NCBI RefSeq assembly: GCF_040782645.1 | Contig: NZ_CP160403.1 | Span: forward strand, 434,001-498,000 | DNA: 64,000 bases | Source: Streptomyces sp. HUAS ZL42 | Lineage (GTDB): Bacteria; Actinomycetota; Actinomycetes; Streptomycetales; Streptomycetaceae | Direction: 5' to 3' | Shown: positions 8,954-17,186 of the stretch, piece by piece | Numbering within the stretch: position 1 is the first letter of the stretch | Layout: each line of letters opens with the position of its first letter | Program-made: the position numbers and the translations under genes | Notes under the pieces: generated by a model | What the model saw: the letters and a program-made list of their open reading frames with translations, nothing else | What the model was told of the DNA's origin: nothing | The model's database searches: none

Positions 8954-9205
8954 TCAGCAATCGTACGGGCCGCTGATCCGGATGGGCCGCCGGACCGCTT
9001 CCAGCACGTCTGCGCGGAAGTCGGAGCCAAGCACGTATCGGCCACCTTTCGGAGGCTGTAGGTCACCGGTGGGGAGACGGCACGGCAGGCGCGGCGAGGA
9101 CTCCGCAGTGGCGAGCACGTCGGCGCCCACGCCGCGCTGTTCCTCCAGCCACTCAAGCCGCTCGGTCGCAGCAAGGAGCAGAGCCGTCAGGCGGAGCAGA
9201 CACAT
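8954..9205 (-). CDS. Small hypothetical protein
   Basis: 83 residues from ATG 9205 (a TTG at 9238 would add 11). It contains LRLTALLLAATERLEWLEEQ, an amphipathic helix, and a Pro/Gly-rich tail with GGRYVLGSDF. No family recognised and no clear ribosome-binding site. It converges on the CHAT operon. It may be real on codon bias alone, but support is weak. Confidence 0.35.
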   Translation of the reverse strand: MCLLRLTALLLAATERLEWLEEQRGVGADVLATAESSPRLPCRLPTGDLQPPKGGRYVLGSDFRADVLEAVRRPIRISGPYDC

Positions 9206-9427
9206 GGCGCTACCGGCGATGGGCTCGGGCTGCCTCAAACGACGGGCTTACGCGTGGCCGGCGAGCATGGCGGTGCGCTCTTCCACCTGGACGCTACCCA
9301 CCAACAGCGGAAGAGGGCTCTCCTGCCGTATGGGTGGGTCAAGCTGTGGTGAGTTGGCGGCCGGGGAGGGCGGCGCCCGGCGCCGCGCACTGCCGCACCG
9401 CCATGAGGGCGCGGACGGAGTTCCGCG

Positions 9428-10168
9428 TCAGCCGCGGCCGAGGACGCAGAACTCGTTGCCCGCCGGGTCGGCCAGGACGAGCCAGGAGACGTCGTCACCC
9501 TGACCCACGTCGGCCCGTACCGCGCCGAGGCCTTCGAGCCGGGCGACCTCCCTCGCCTGATCCCCGACGGGGTCGGCCATCACGTCGAGATGGACACGGT
9601 TCCACACGACCTCGTCGTCGGGCGTGCGGCGGAACTCCAGATACGGCCCGACACCCTTGACGGAGCGCAGCAGGGCGCGCTCGTCGGTCAACTCGTGGAC
9701 ACTCCAGTCGATCGCCTCGCCCCAGAACCGGACCATGGCCCGTGGATCGGCGCAGGCGACGACCACGGCGGCTATCGGCCCGGTGTCCCGGTAGAGCTCC
9801 CGCGGCTCCAGGACGCTGAACATGTTGCCTTCCGGGTCGGCCATCACCGTCCACGGCACATCGCCCTGGCCCACATCGGCGGGCGTCGCCCCGAGCTCCT
9901 TCAGACGTGCGACCAACTCCGCCTGATGGGCGTCGGAGGTGGTGGCGAGCTCGATGTGCACGCGGTACTTGACCGTCTCCGGGTCCGGGACGCGGACGAG
10001 ATCGATACAGACGGCGGACGGGTCCGGCCAGTCGAAGCCCACGGGTTCCAGGTTGGTGACGCCGGGCCCTTCGCTGGAAACACCCCAGCCGAGCGCCTCC
10101 GCCCAGAACCGGCCGAGCGCCGAGTCGTCCCGGGCCTTGAAGTTCACCTGAACAAGCTGCAGCGTCAT
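9428..10168 (-). CDS. Two-domain VOC (glyoxalase-like) protein
   Basis: 246 residues from ATG 10168. It holds two tandem vicinal-oxygen-chelate units: the first opens LQLVQVNFKARDDSALGRFW and ends DPEGNMFSVLEP near residue 120; the second opens AAVVVACADPRAMVRFW and ends DPAGNEFCVLGRG. Each half keeps the FW/DPxGNxFxV hallmarks of the Glyoxalase_6 group. Such proteins serve as antibiotic-binding proteins or lyases/dioxygenases, and no ligand is indicated. Monocistronic. Confidence 0.85.
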   Translation of the reverse strand: MTLQLVQVNFKARDDSALGRFWAEALGWGVSSEGPGVTNLEPVGFDWPDPSAVCIDLVRVPDPETVKYRVHIELATTSDAHQAELVARLKELGATPADVGQGDVPWTVMADPEGNMFSVLEPRELYRDTGPIAAVVVACADPRAMVRFWGEAIDWSVHELTDERALLRSVKGVGPYLEFRRTPDDEVVWNRVHLDVMADPVGDQAREVARLEGLGAVRADVGQGDDVSWLVLADPAGNEFCVLGRG

Positions 10169-10404
10169 GCCGCACACCCTAGGTGATCCCCATCGGGCAG
10201 GCGTACGAAATTCAGAGCGCCGCGCAACCCGGACAGCGACTATCCCCACCGCCTGAGCTGGACACACGGCCAACCCCCACCTGCTGGCGCCCGGAAGACC
10301 GCCGTCGAGCTCGGTCCGGCCGGCAAGCTCTGGACCACCCGGGCCGCCCGCAACCTCACTGTCACCCTCGAACGGCACCGCGTGGACCGGACGCTCGAAG
10401 AGGC

Positions 10405-10563
10405 TTCACCCACGGCGCGGACCCGCTCCATCTTGCCCTCGTCGTCGGCATCGACGAGAAGACCGCCATCCGTTGCGCGGAGTCAGCACTGCGCGCTTCT
10501 GGGAGGGGCTGTCGAGCAGGGATCGCAGTGAAACCCGCTCGACCTGCTCAACCCGGTGACGAG
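10405..10563 (+). pseudogene. C-terminal relic of a tyrosine recombinase from a multi-recombinase element
   Basis: The segment encodes HGADPLHLALVVGIDEKTAIR, a tail that I recall in actinobacterial recombinases where it reads DPLHLA-V-GIDEKTAIRYA. Everything before about 10405 is out of frame. It is probably the far end of an element of the same kind as the module at 58.6-59.8 kb. The family call is from memory of the motif. Confidence 0.4.
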
Positions 10564-10574
10564 ACCATGGACAG

Positions 10575-11084
10575 ATGTCGTCGACCGATCCAGCAGCCCG
10601 CGAGCTTGAGCACCGTGCCGTTCTCTGGAGCATGGGCGAGATCCGCGCAACCGACGTCGTCGCTGCTGCCTGTGATGCACTCGTTGCCGGCCTCGACAGT
10701 CCTGCCCTGCGGATCTTGGCTGCGTGCACACGCGCGGAGGCGGATTACGACGTCCCCGTTCTCCTTCCGCCAGCACTCGATGAACTGGGCCTCGCCTTCC
10801 ACGCGGTTGGCAGTGTTGCCGGACAGGAAGCCGCCGCACGAGCACTTGCTGCCCGGATGCTGGCCGGCGAGCTAACTCCACGCGAGCTGGCCTTCCGGAT
10901 CCACCAGCGCTTCGGGCACGAGCTGCCTCTGGCCGAGCGTCTCGCCGAACTGGACGACGAGTACGACATCCTCGAATACGGTGACAGGACATCGGCACAG
11001 GTCGATGCTGATGTCACGGCCGAGGCCCTTCGGCTCGCCCAGCATCCTCGTGTTCCAACCGAAGTCACGGATGCATCGGCCTGA
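10575..11084 (+). CDS. Hypothetical helical protein, 169 aa
   Basis: An open frame with consistent codon usage, mostly alpha-helical by inspection: RATDVVAAACDALVAGLDSPALRILAACTRAE near residues 23-54 and a long acidic C-terminal helix (LAERLAELDDEYDILEYGD). No signal peptide or membrane segment. No family recognised. It follows a recombinase relic directly, so it may be element cargo. Confidence 0.65.
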   Translation: MSSTDPAARELEHRAVLWSMGEIRATDVVAAACDALVAGLDSPALRILAACTRAEADYDVPVLLPPALDELGLAFHAVGSVAGQEAAARALAARMLAGELTPRELAFRIHQRFGHELPLAERLAELDDEYDILEYGDRTSAQVDADVTAEALRLAQHPRVPTEVTDASA

Positions 11085-11344
11085 CACATAGCGGGGCTGA
11101 CCCGTGGGTTCGCACTGAAGGTCCTTCAGATTCTCCGAACCGGGGATCTCAGCCCTGGTCTCCCACCCCTGATCCACGGTTCAAAGTTGCCGGCCCTCGG
11201 CGTACTCCCGTTGCTTCCTCCGCCACCTGTTCAGCAGGCCGAACGAGCAGGCGACGAACGAGACTTGTGCAGGGTCTGCGAGAGGCGCCGACCAGGAGTT
11301 CGTCCTGGGCGGCGCCTCAGGCCGCGATGCCTAGTTGTTGCGGG

Positions 11345-12310
11345 TCAGGACGTTGGTGACGGCGCATAGTGGTGGGCAAGATTGGTGGCGAGGTCGCTGA
11401 GGTGAGCCCTGGCTTCGGTGGGGCCGTGCACAGTGATGGCGCTCCCGAACGGCAGTAGTGCTCGCACGTCCTCCAGAAGCAGGAAGCGGATCGTTACCTT
11501 GCAGCCGGTGGCGGATTCTTCATGGTCGTCCGGGACGAGTCGTTGGCCAAAAATCCGTTGCGCTCGCTCGATCTGGGTCTGGTCGATGGTGGCGCTGACC
11601 TCTATCGCGTGGTTGTGTTCCCACTGATCAATGAGCGCGGCAGCGACGGTGGCCAGGGTCTGGCTCTCGCGGATCCGTCGTGGCTGGTCGACTTCTTTCA
11701 ACGTCGTCATCCGTTCGAGTCGGTACATCCGTGGCACTCGGGCACAGTCGGCGACGAGGTACCAGATGCCGGCCTTGGCGAACAGCCCGTAGGGATCCAC
11801 GACCAGGTCGCGTGGGCCTGACTCGCGTGGGCTGTCGTACTCGATCCGTAGCCGGCGGCCTCGCCGCACTGCGCCGATCAGCGAAGCCGGAGTCGTGCCG
11901 GAAGCTCGTGCCTGACGCCAGGGACGGCTGTCCACGTGCACTACGTCGGTGAGCGGCAGGAGCTCATGAACTCGACGTGGCTGTGTAGCGGCGATCTTGG
12001 AGAGCGCGCGCTGGCTTTCGGCCGATGCGTTGAGCTCCGCACGTTGCTTCTCATCCAGCCCAGTGAGCGACAGATGATCACGCTCGCCCGGTGTGAGTCG
12101 CGTGAGGTCGAGCCCGGACCCGGGCAGCATGGTCACGCCTCCGAGGCGGCCCCGGTGTGCGGTCACCGGCAGACCGGCGTCGCGGAGCCAGTTCAGGTCT
12201 CGGGTGATGGTTCGAAGGGACACCCCGAGTGCTGAGGCAAGTTCCTGTGTGGTCACGGCATCCCTCGATTTGAGGAGCAGCATCAGGGTGAAGAAGCGAT
12301 CTGGGGTCAC
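11345..12310 (-). CDS. WYL-domain transcriptional regulator (DeoR-type HTH)
   Basis: 321 residues. N-terminal winged helix (TTQELASALGVSLRTITRDLNWLRDAG, residues 20-45) followed by a WYL domain (PYGLFAKAGIWYLVADCARVP, about residues 200-220) and a WCX-like C-terminal extension. WYL regulators sense small ligands and act as local repressors or activators. It is divergent from the VOC gene at 12402 with about 90 bp between, so the VOC gene is the likely target. Confidence 0.88.
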   Translation of the reverse strand: MTPDRFFTLMLLLKSRDAVTTQELASALGVSLRTITRDLNWLRDAGLPVTAHRGRLGGVTMLPGSGLDLTRLTPGERDHLSLTGLDEKQRAELNASAESQRALSKIAATQPRRVHELLPLTDVVHVDSRPWRQARASGTTPASLIGAVRRGRRLRIEYDSPRESGPRDLVVDPYGLFAKAGIWYLVADCARVPRMYRLERMTTLKEVDQPRRIRESQTLATVAAALIDQWEHNHAIEVSATIDQTQIERAQRIFGQRLVPDDHEESATGCKVTIRFLLLEDVRALLPFGSAITVHGPTEARAHLSDLATNLAHHYAPSPTS

Positions 12311-12401
12311 ACACCAATCTATTCAGGAATTGCGACACGATGCGGCGCATATCCCGGTCAGGCTGGTGGATGCGTACCTACGACCTGTGAGAAGGACAAC
12401 C

Positions 12402-12767
12402 ATGACCACATCCGTCGTGTCCATCGTCTACGTGAACGACGCTCCCGCCGCAGCTCGTTTCTACGGCGACCTCCTTGGCATGAGCCCCTCGTTCGAGACT
12501 CCGGGATACATCACCTTCGACCTCGGGCCAGGCGCTGACCTCGCTGTGTGGTCTGGCCAGTTCGAGGATCTGTCACCGGACGTCCCGCGCACCAGCGAGG
12601 TTTGCCTGGCCATCGACGGTGGACCCGACGAGGTCAACGCGACCTTTGAGCAGTGGACGTCCAAGGGGGTCACGATCCTGCGCGAGCCTCATGATGCGGG
12701 GTTCGGGCTGACCTTCCTCGCAGCCGATCCTGACGGGAACCGTATCCGCGTCGCACCGCAGGACTGA
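12402..12767 (+). CDS. Single-domain VOC (glyoxalase/bleomycin-resistance-like) protein
   Basis: 121 residues, one VOC unit pair: SIVYVNDAPAAARFYGDLLGM at the start and FGLTFLAADPDGNRIRV at the end. Start ATG after GAGAAGGAC. Size and motifs fit the Glyoxalase superfamily; function open. It is read divergently from the WYL regulator, the usual arrangement of a regulator with its target. Confidence 0.85.
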   Translation: MTTSVVSIVYVNDAPAAARFYGDLLGMSPSFETPGYITFDLGPGADLAVWSGQFEDLSPDVPRTSEVCLAIDGGPDEVNATFEQWTSKGVTILREPHDAGFGLTFLAADPDGNRIRVAPQD

Positions 12768-12780
12768 GAGGCCGCAATGC

Positions 12781-12812
12781 GGCAGGCGCGCACGATAGGT
12801 GTCGCGCCTGCC
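12781..12812 (+). terminator. Hairpin after the VOC gene
   Basis: 10-bp perfect stem GGCAGGCGCG / CGCGCCTGCC with a 12-base loop, starting 14 bases after the VOC stop. Confidence 0.6.
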
Positions 12813-12838
12813 GTCGTCTGACTTCGAGAGGACGACGA

Positions 12839-13276
12839 GTGCCCCACGCGAATGCGCCCCTGAGCGTCGAGGGGCCGTAGGCGGCTCGTGAAGCGGCGCC
12901 AGACACGTCCCATCGCCCACGTCGCCGCTGAGATGGGCATCTCTCGCGCATGCGCCAGCAAGTGGGTAAATCGCTGGCGGCTACACGGTGATGCGGGATT
13001 GCAAGACCGGCCGTCGAGTCCGCACCGGAGTCCGAACGCGACTCCGGCATGGGTCATCGAGCAGATCGAGTCCTGGCGCCGCGAGCACAAGTGGTCCGCG
13101 CAACGGATCACCGACGAACTTGTCAGTATCGGTTTTGTGATCAACCGGCGAACTGTCAGCCGACACCTGACCCGGCTCGGCCTCGGCAAACGCCGCTTCA
13201 TCGACCCAGGCGGTGAGAACAACCGGAAGCCAGGGAAGATCACCGCCCACTGGCCCGGACACATGGTGCACTGGGC
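12839..13276 (+). pseudogene. IS481-family transposase, N-terminal part
   Basis: GTG 12839 gives PHANAPLSVEG, then one extra G near 12872 shifts the frame. In the next frame follow the two helix-turn-helix units (PIAHVAAEMGISRACASKWVNRW and the ITDELVSIGF-RRTVSRHLTRLG segment). The text stops at PGHMVH, where the DDE catalytic domain should begin, and runs straight into the next element. It is dead both by frameshift and by loss of the DDE domain. Confidence 0.8.
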
Positions 13277-13334
13277 TTGATCCGCTTTGGCGGACATCCT
13301 GGATCCGGGGTTCTGCCCCGGGAGGATGTCCATC

Positions 13335-13612
13335 ATGGAGAGCATGGGGAGGAAGAAGCCTCGGCCTCGCCGTTCGTTCACTCCGGAGTTCAGGGCGGAG
13401 ATCGTCGAGCTGTGCCGGCGCGGTGACCGCTCGGCCGGTCAGGTCGCCAAGGACTTCGACCTGACCGAGACCGCGGTGCGGCTGTGGGTCAGCGAGGGCG
13501 AGGTCGACGCGGGCGAGCGTGACGGGCTGACCAGCAGCGAACGCGAGGAGCTGGCCGCGCTGCGGCGGGAGAACCGCCGGCTGCGGGAGGACGTGGAGAT
13601 CCTCAAGCGCGG
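13335..13612 (+). pseudogene. IS3-family OrfA fragment
   Basis: MESMGRKKPRPRRSFTPEF, then a helix-turn-helix (AGQVAKDFDLTETAVRLWV) and the leucine-zipper helix ending RRENRRLREDVEILKR. The last few residues and the frameshift signal into OrfB are missing. A 40-bp imperfect palindrome at 13282-13325 (GGACATCCT ... AGGATGTCC outer arms) lies just before it and may belong to the element end. Confidence 0.75.
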
Positions 13613-13734
13613 GCCAGAACCCGGTGTCCACCAAGGCCGTCAGCGACTTGATTCTCGCTGCCTCGGCAGAGACCGAGTAGCCAGTACACAGAGACCTGGG
13701 GCGCCTGTCTCTGCGGGCCGCTCCCGATGAACCC

Positions 13735-14337
13735 GCGGACGGCACCGGGCACCCGACCGGCTTCTGGGCCGAGGAGGCGAAGTCACCCCGTACCAGGCGT
13801 CCACGGCCGCCGGCCACGAGATCGTCATCGCCACGCCGGGCGGCGTGGCGCCCCTGGACCAGGTCAGCCTGGCGCCGCGATTCAACGGCCGCGAGGAGAG
13901 CGCGAAGAAGATGGCGGACGCCCTCGCCCCGACCGACCAGCGAGATCCAGCACCCCGTCAAGCTGGAGGACGCTGACCTCGACGACCACGCCGCGGTCTT
14001 CTACCCCGGCGGCCACGGCTCGATGGAGGAGCTGGCCGTCGACGCCACCTCCGGCACCACGCCGAGTGGCCGGCCGCACTGCTGGCCGCCACCAAAGCCG
14101 ACGGCGGCAACGCCTTCGCCCGCTACAGGCTCACCGGCTTCAGCAACGCCGAAAAGACCCAGTCCGGTCTGGCCGGCCAACGCCAAGTGGCTGCTGCAGG
14201 ACCGCCTGTTCGAGATCGGCGCCGACTACCAGGAGGTCGAGCCGTGGGCCCCGAACGCCGTCGACCGCAATCTGATCATCGGTCAGTACCTCGTCTCGGC
14301 CGGAGGCCGCGGCCGAAGTCCTTGAGAAGCTGACGTG
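13735..14337 (+). pseudogene. DJ-1/PfpI (type 1 glutamine-amidotransferase-like) protein, multiply broken
   Basis: Stitched frames give PTGFWAEE, YQASTAAGHEIVIATPGG, KLEDADLDDHAAVFYPGGHG, ALLAATKADGGNAFARYRL and WLLQDRLFEIGADYQEVEPW, the order of a DJ-1/PfpI hydrolase-like protein. The nucleophile-elbow segment (VCHGP in relatives) that should lie between the PGGHG strand and the ALLAATK helix is deleted near 14070, and there are further shifts near 13780, 13945 and 14300. Non-functional. Confidence 0.75.
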
Positions 14338-14490
14338 CCGAGGTGCGTTCAGCCTTGGGCGCGATCGTCTTGGCGATGATGTGGTTCTGGTTGGTGGCGT
14401 GCCGCAGTTCCTTGCGGGCGCGGGCCTTGAGCCGCCGTTTGGCGAACTTGGTGCCCTTCTTCCGGGGACTCGTGGTTCCGGCGCTCCTGG
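14338..14490 (-). pseudogene. TnpB-like (IS200/IS605) fragment
   Basis: The reverse strand encodes KKGTKFAKRRLKARARKE and NQNHIIAKTIAPKAERT, which match the helical region between RuvC-I and RuvC-II of TnpB. No catalytic residues are included. Confidence 0.45.
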
Positions 14491-14690
14491 AAGACGCCGA
14501 GCCCACCTACGTCGTTGCCGTCCCCAAGTCGCAGCAGGTCCACGTCCGCGCATCGACCATCTCATCGCCCAGGCCCGCCCGAGGCGTGGCAGCGTCTGTC
14601 GGCGGGGCCGGGAGCCAAGGGCGAACGGTTCTACGACTGGGCCGCCGCCCAGCTGCCCGGCTGCGGCCGGGCCCTGCTGAGATCGGCCCA
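14490..14690 (+). pseudogene. IS701-family transposase fragment
   Basis: AEPTYVVAVPKSQQVHV, then after a shift RIDHLIAQARPRRG and GAKGERFYDWAAAQLPG, as in the middle of IS701 transposases. It begins and ends abruptly next to unrelated element pieces. Confidence 0.65.
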
Positions 14691-14698
14691 GCGCGGCA

Positions 14699-14980
14699 GT
14701 GCAAGGCATCTACGTCGCCGAAGACCGCGACATTGCGCTCCAAGCGATCAAGACGTTTGGCCTGGCGCTACAGCGCGAAGTTCCCCAATGCGGAGAAGGA
14801 GATCAACGGCCTCGACGCCGAGTTGCCGGCGCACTGCAACTTCCCCGCAAAACTCTGATCCGTCAGCGGACCTCGTCGAGTCCGCCTTCGCCACCGCCCG
14901 CCTGTGCATGAAGGCTTCCCGCGGGACCCTGGCCGGCTCGCCAGTCAGCGCTCGATTGTTCTACGGAACAGTACCTGCGC
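14699..14980 (+). pseudogene. IS256 (Mutator)-family transposase C-terminal fragment
   Basis: GIYVAEDRDIALQAIKTFGLA, then in other frames YSAKFPNAEKEIN and VESAFATARL, the order seen at the end of IS256-type transposases. At least two frameshifts. Confidence 0.6.
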
Positions 14981-14983
14981 ACA

Positions 14984-15400
14984 TCAGCACGGGAAGACGG
15001 CCGTCAGCAGGCGGAAGAGCTCGGCGCGCTCCTCTTCGGACAGGCTGTCCAGGCCGGTCTGTGTCTGCTCCATCCGCTCGCGGATTGTGTCGATCGCCTT
15101 CTCCCCCGTCTCGGTGAGGGCGACGTTCTTCACGCGGCGGTCGGTGGTGCTGACCTCACGGCGGACCAGGTCGCGCTTTTCGAGGCGGTCGATGATCCCG
15201 GTCATGTTCGACGCGTCGCAGGCGAGCGTGGTTGCGAGCGAGCGCATCGAGGCGGGCGCGCGGCGCAGCACCGCGAGGGTCTTCGCCTGGCTGGAGGTGA
15301 GGCCCATGTCGGCGGCGGTCGCCGTGAAGTCGGCGTAGTGCGTACTGACCGAGTGGGCGAGCAGCTCCATGAGCTGCTCCTTGGAGGGGATGGGTGGCAT
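14984..15400 (-). CDS. MarR-family transcriptional regulator
   Basis: 138 residues, normal size. Winged helix with SMRSLATTLACDASNMTGIIDRLEKRDLV (residues 52-80) and the wing REVSTTDRRVKNVALTETG. Divergent from the MFS exporter at 15556 across a region with two matching 13-bp imperfect palindromes. As in most MarR/MFS pairs it probably represses its own gene and the exporter, with release by a small aromatic or toxic ligand. Confidence 0.9.
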   Translation of the reverse strand: MPPIPSKEQLMELLAHSVSTHYADFTATAADMGLTSSQAKTLAVLRRAPASMRSLATTLACDASNMTGIIDRLEKRDLVRREVSTTDRRVKNVALTETGEKAIDTIRERMEQTQTGLDSLSEEERAELFRLLTAVFPC

Positions 15401-15422
15401 ACGTCGAGGTTACCCGAAAAGC

Positions 15423-15492
15423 TTGAGTACCCCAACCTTTGACATCCACCAGCTCCATAATGTTTCATTCCCTCAAGCATCGAGTACCTCAA
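15423..15492. promoter_or_regulatory. Two MarR-type operator half-repeats
   Basis: TTGAGTACCCCAA (15423-15435) and TCGAGTACCTCAA (15480-15492) share 11 of 13 bases; each is a rough palindrome around GTAC. They flank the divergent start regions of the MarR gene and the exporter. A GCTTGAG / CTCAAGC pair (15421-15427, 15472-15478) adds to the symmetry. Confidence 0.6.
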
Positions 15493-15555
15493 TGGTCTGA
15501 CACCTCGACCATCGATGCATCCACCCTTCGGGCAACCTCCACCGGAAAGAAGACC

Positions 15556-17094
15556 GTGAAGTCCTCCCTTGCCGCCGCGCCGGAGCGCCGCACCGGCAGC
15601 CTCAGCCTCGTCCTGGCGCTGGGCCTCGCCGCCATGGTCGTGTCGATGATGCAGACGCTGGTCATCCCGATCCTCGGCATCATCCAGACCGACCTCGGAG
15701 CCACCACGGCCCAGGTCAGCTGGGTCACCACCGCCACACTGCTGTCGGCAGCGGTCTTCACTCCACTGCTGGGCCGCCTCGGCGACCAGCGCGGCACGAA
15801 GCCGACTCTGCTCGGCGTGCTGGTGGTGATGGTCGCGGGGTCCGTACTCGCCGCGACGACGAGTTCGATGCTGTGGCTCATCGTGGCCCGCGTGATGCAG
15901 GGCGCCGCCACCGCGATCTTCCCGCTCGCGCTGTCCGTACTGCGCCAGGAGGTCGCACCCGCGCGGCTGCCCGGCGCCATGGCCCTGGTCAGCGGGACGC
16001 TCGGGTTCGGCAGCGGTCTCGCCCTGGTGAGCGCCGGCCTGCTGACCACGGGTGCCGACCCCGACTATCACCAGGTCTTCTGGCTGGCCGCCGCGCTCGC
16101 CGTCGCCGCCCTGATCGCGGTCGCGGTCGTCGTCCCTGCGCCCCGCACCCGGACGGGCGGGCGCACCGACTGGCTCGGCGCCGCCGGTCTCGCCCTGCTG
16201 CTCGTGCTGATCCTGCTGCCCATCTCGCAGGGTCACTCCTGGGGCTGGACCTCGGCCCGCACGCTCGCCCTGTTCGCCGGCGCCGCTGTCACGGCGGTCC
16301 TCTGGGTCGCCGTCGAACGCAGGGTCCGCGACCCGCTGGTCGACATGAAGATGTTCGTCCACCGGCCTGTGCTGTTCACCAATGTTGCCGGACTGCTCGT
16401 CGGATTCGCCATGTTCGCGCAGTTCATCGGTGTCTCCTACCTGGTCCAGACGCCTTCTGAGATCGCCGGCTACGGGTTCGGTGCCTCCGTCCTGCGCGCC
16501 TCCGTCGTCTACCTGCTGCCCTCGGCCCTCGTCTCGCTGGTGGCCGCCCAGTTCGGAGGCGTCCTGGTACGCCGCATCGGCGCGCGCCGCACCCTCGCCG
16601 CCGGTGCCGTCTTCGGCGTCGTCGGGTTCGCCTGGCTGACCCTCGCCCACGGCACCACCGCGTCGGTGATCCTGGCCGGCATGGTCGTCGGCATTGCCAT
16701 CAGCTTCGGCTACGCCGCGATGCCCGCCCTGATCGTGGCCGGCGTTCCGCACCACCAGACCGGCATCGCCAACGGCATCAACTCCATCTCCCGCTCCACC
16801 GGCAGTGCGATCGGCAGCGCGGTCGTCACGTCGCTGCTCGCCTCCAAGACGCTCGCCAACCTGCCCGCCGGGGTCCCCGCGCTGCCCGCCGAGAGCCAGT
16901 ACACCCTGAGCTTCGCCCTCGCCGGCATGGCGTTCGTACTGGTCATCGGCGTGGCCATGGTCGGCCTGGCGATCCGCCGCGGGTCCCCCTCGCCAGCCAC
17001 CGCAACGCCCACCCCGTCGCATGACCGCGAAACCACGCCCGCCCCGTCAGGCGAGAGCGAGACCACACCCGGCCGCACGGCAGTCACCGCCTGA
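15556..17094 (+). CDS. MFS drug exporter (DHA2-like)
   Basis: 512 residues from GTG 15556 (GGAAAGAA precedes). Multiple membrane spans over residues 15-485 fit the 14-TM DHA2 group: motif A GRLGDQRGTKPTLL follows TM2, and RVMQGAATAIFPLA is the TM4 motif. The tail is a Pro/Thr-rich hydrophilic extension of about 35 residues. Proton-driven efflux of drugs or metabolites is the family role. It is followed by an aldehyde dehydrogenase 92 bp downstream, which may share the MarR control. Confidence 0.88.
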   Translation: MKSSLAAAPERRTGSLSLVLALGLAAMVVSMMQTLVIPILGIIQTDLGATTAQVSWVTTATLLSAAVFTPLLGRLGDQRGTKPTLLGVLVVMVAGSVLAATTSSMLWLIVARVMQGAATAIFPLALSVLRQEVAPARLPGAMALVSGTLGFGSGLALVSAGLLTTGADPDYHQVFWLAAALAVAALIAVAVVVPAPRTRTGGRTDWLGAAGLALLLVLILLPISQGHSWGWTSARTLALFAGAAVTAVLWVAVERRVRDPLVDMKMFVHRPVLFTNVAGLLVGFAMFAQFIGVSYLVQTPSEIAGYGFGASVLRASVVYLLPSALVSLVAAQFGGVLVRRIGARRTLAAGAVFGVVGFAWLTLAHGTTASVILAGMVVGIAISFGYAAMPALIVAGVPHHQTGIANGINSISRSTGSAIGSAVVTSLLASKTLANLPAGVPALPAESQYTLSFALAGMAFVLVIGVAMVGLAIRRGSPSPATATPTPSHDRETTPAPSGESETTPGRTAVTA

Positions 17095-17186
17095 ACGCAC
17101 CACCTGCACGGCTGCGTCTCTCCCCCTGATGTTGACCGGCCATCCCTCCCATCCGGCTCTCCCTCCGATCCGAACAGGACACGACT

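Noticed and set aside
13282..13325. Treating the palindrome before the IS3 fragment as a transcription terminator
   Set aside because: It could equally be an element end; arms are interrupted and no gene end fits.
15202..17022. Reverse frame of about 606 codons
   Set aside because: Antisense shadow of the MFS exporter; Gly/Gln/Asp-rich without domains.
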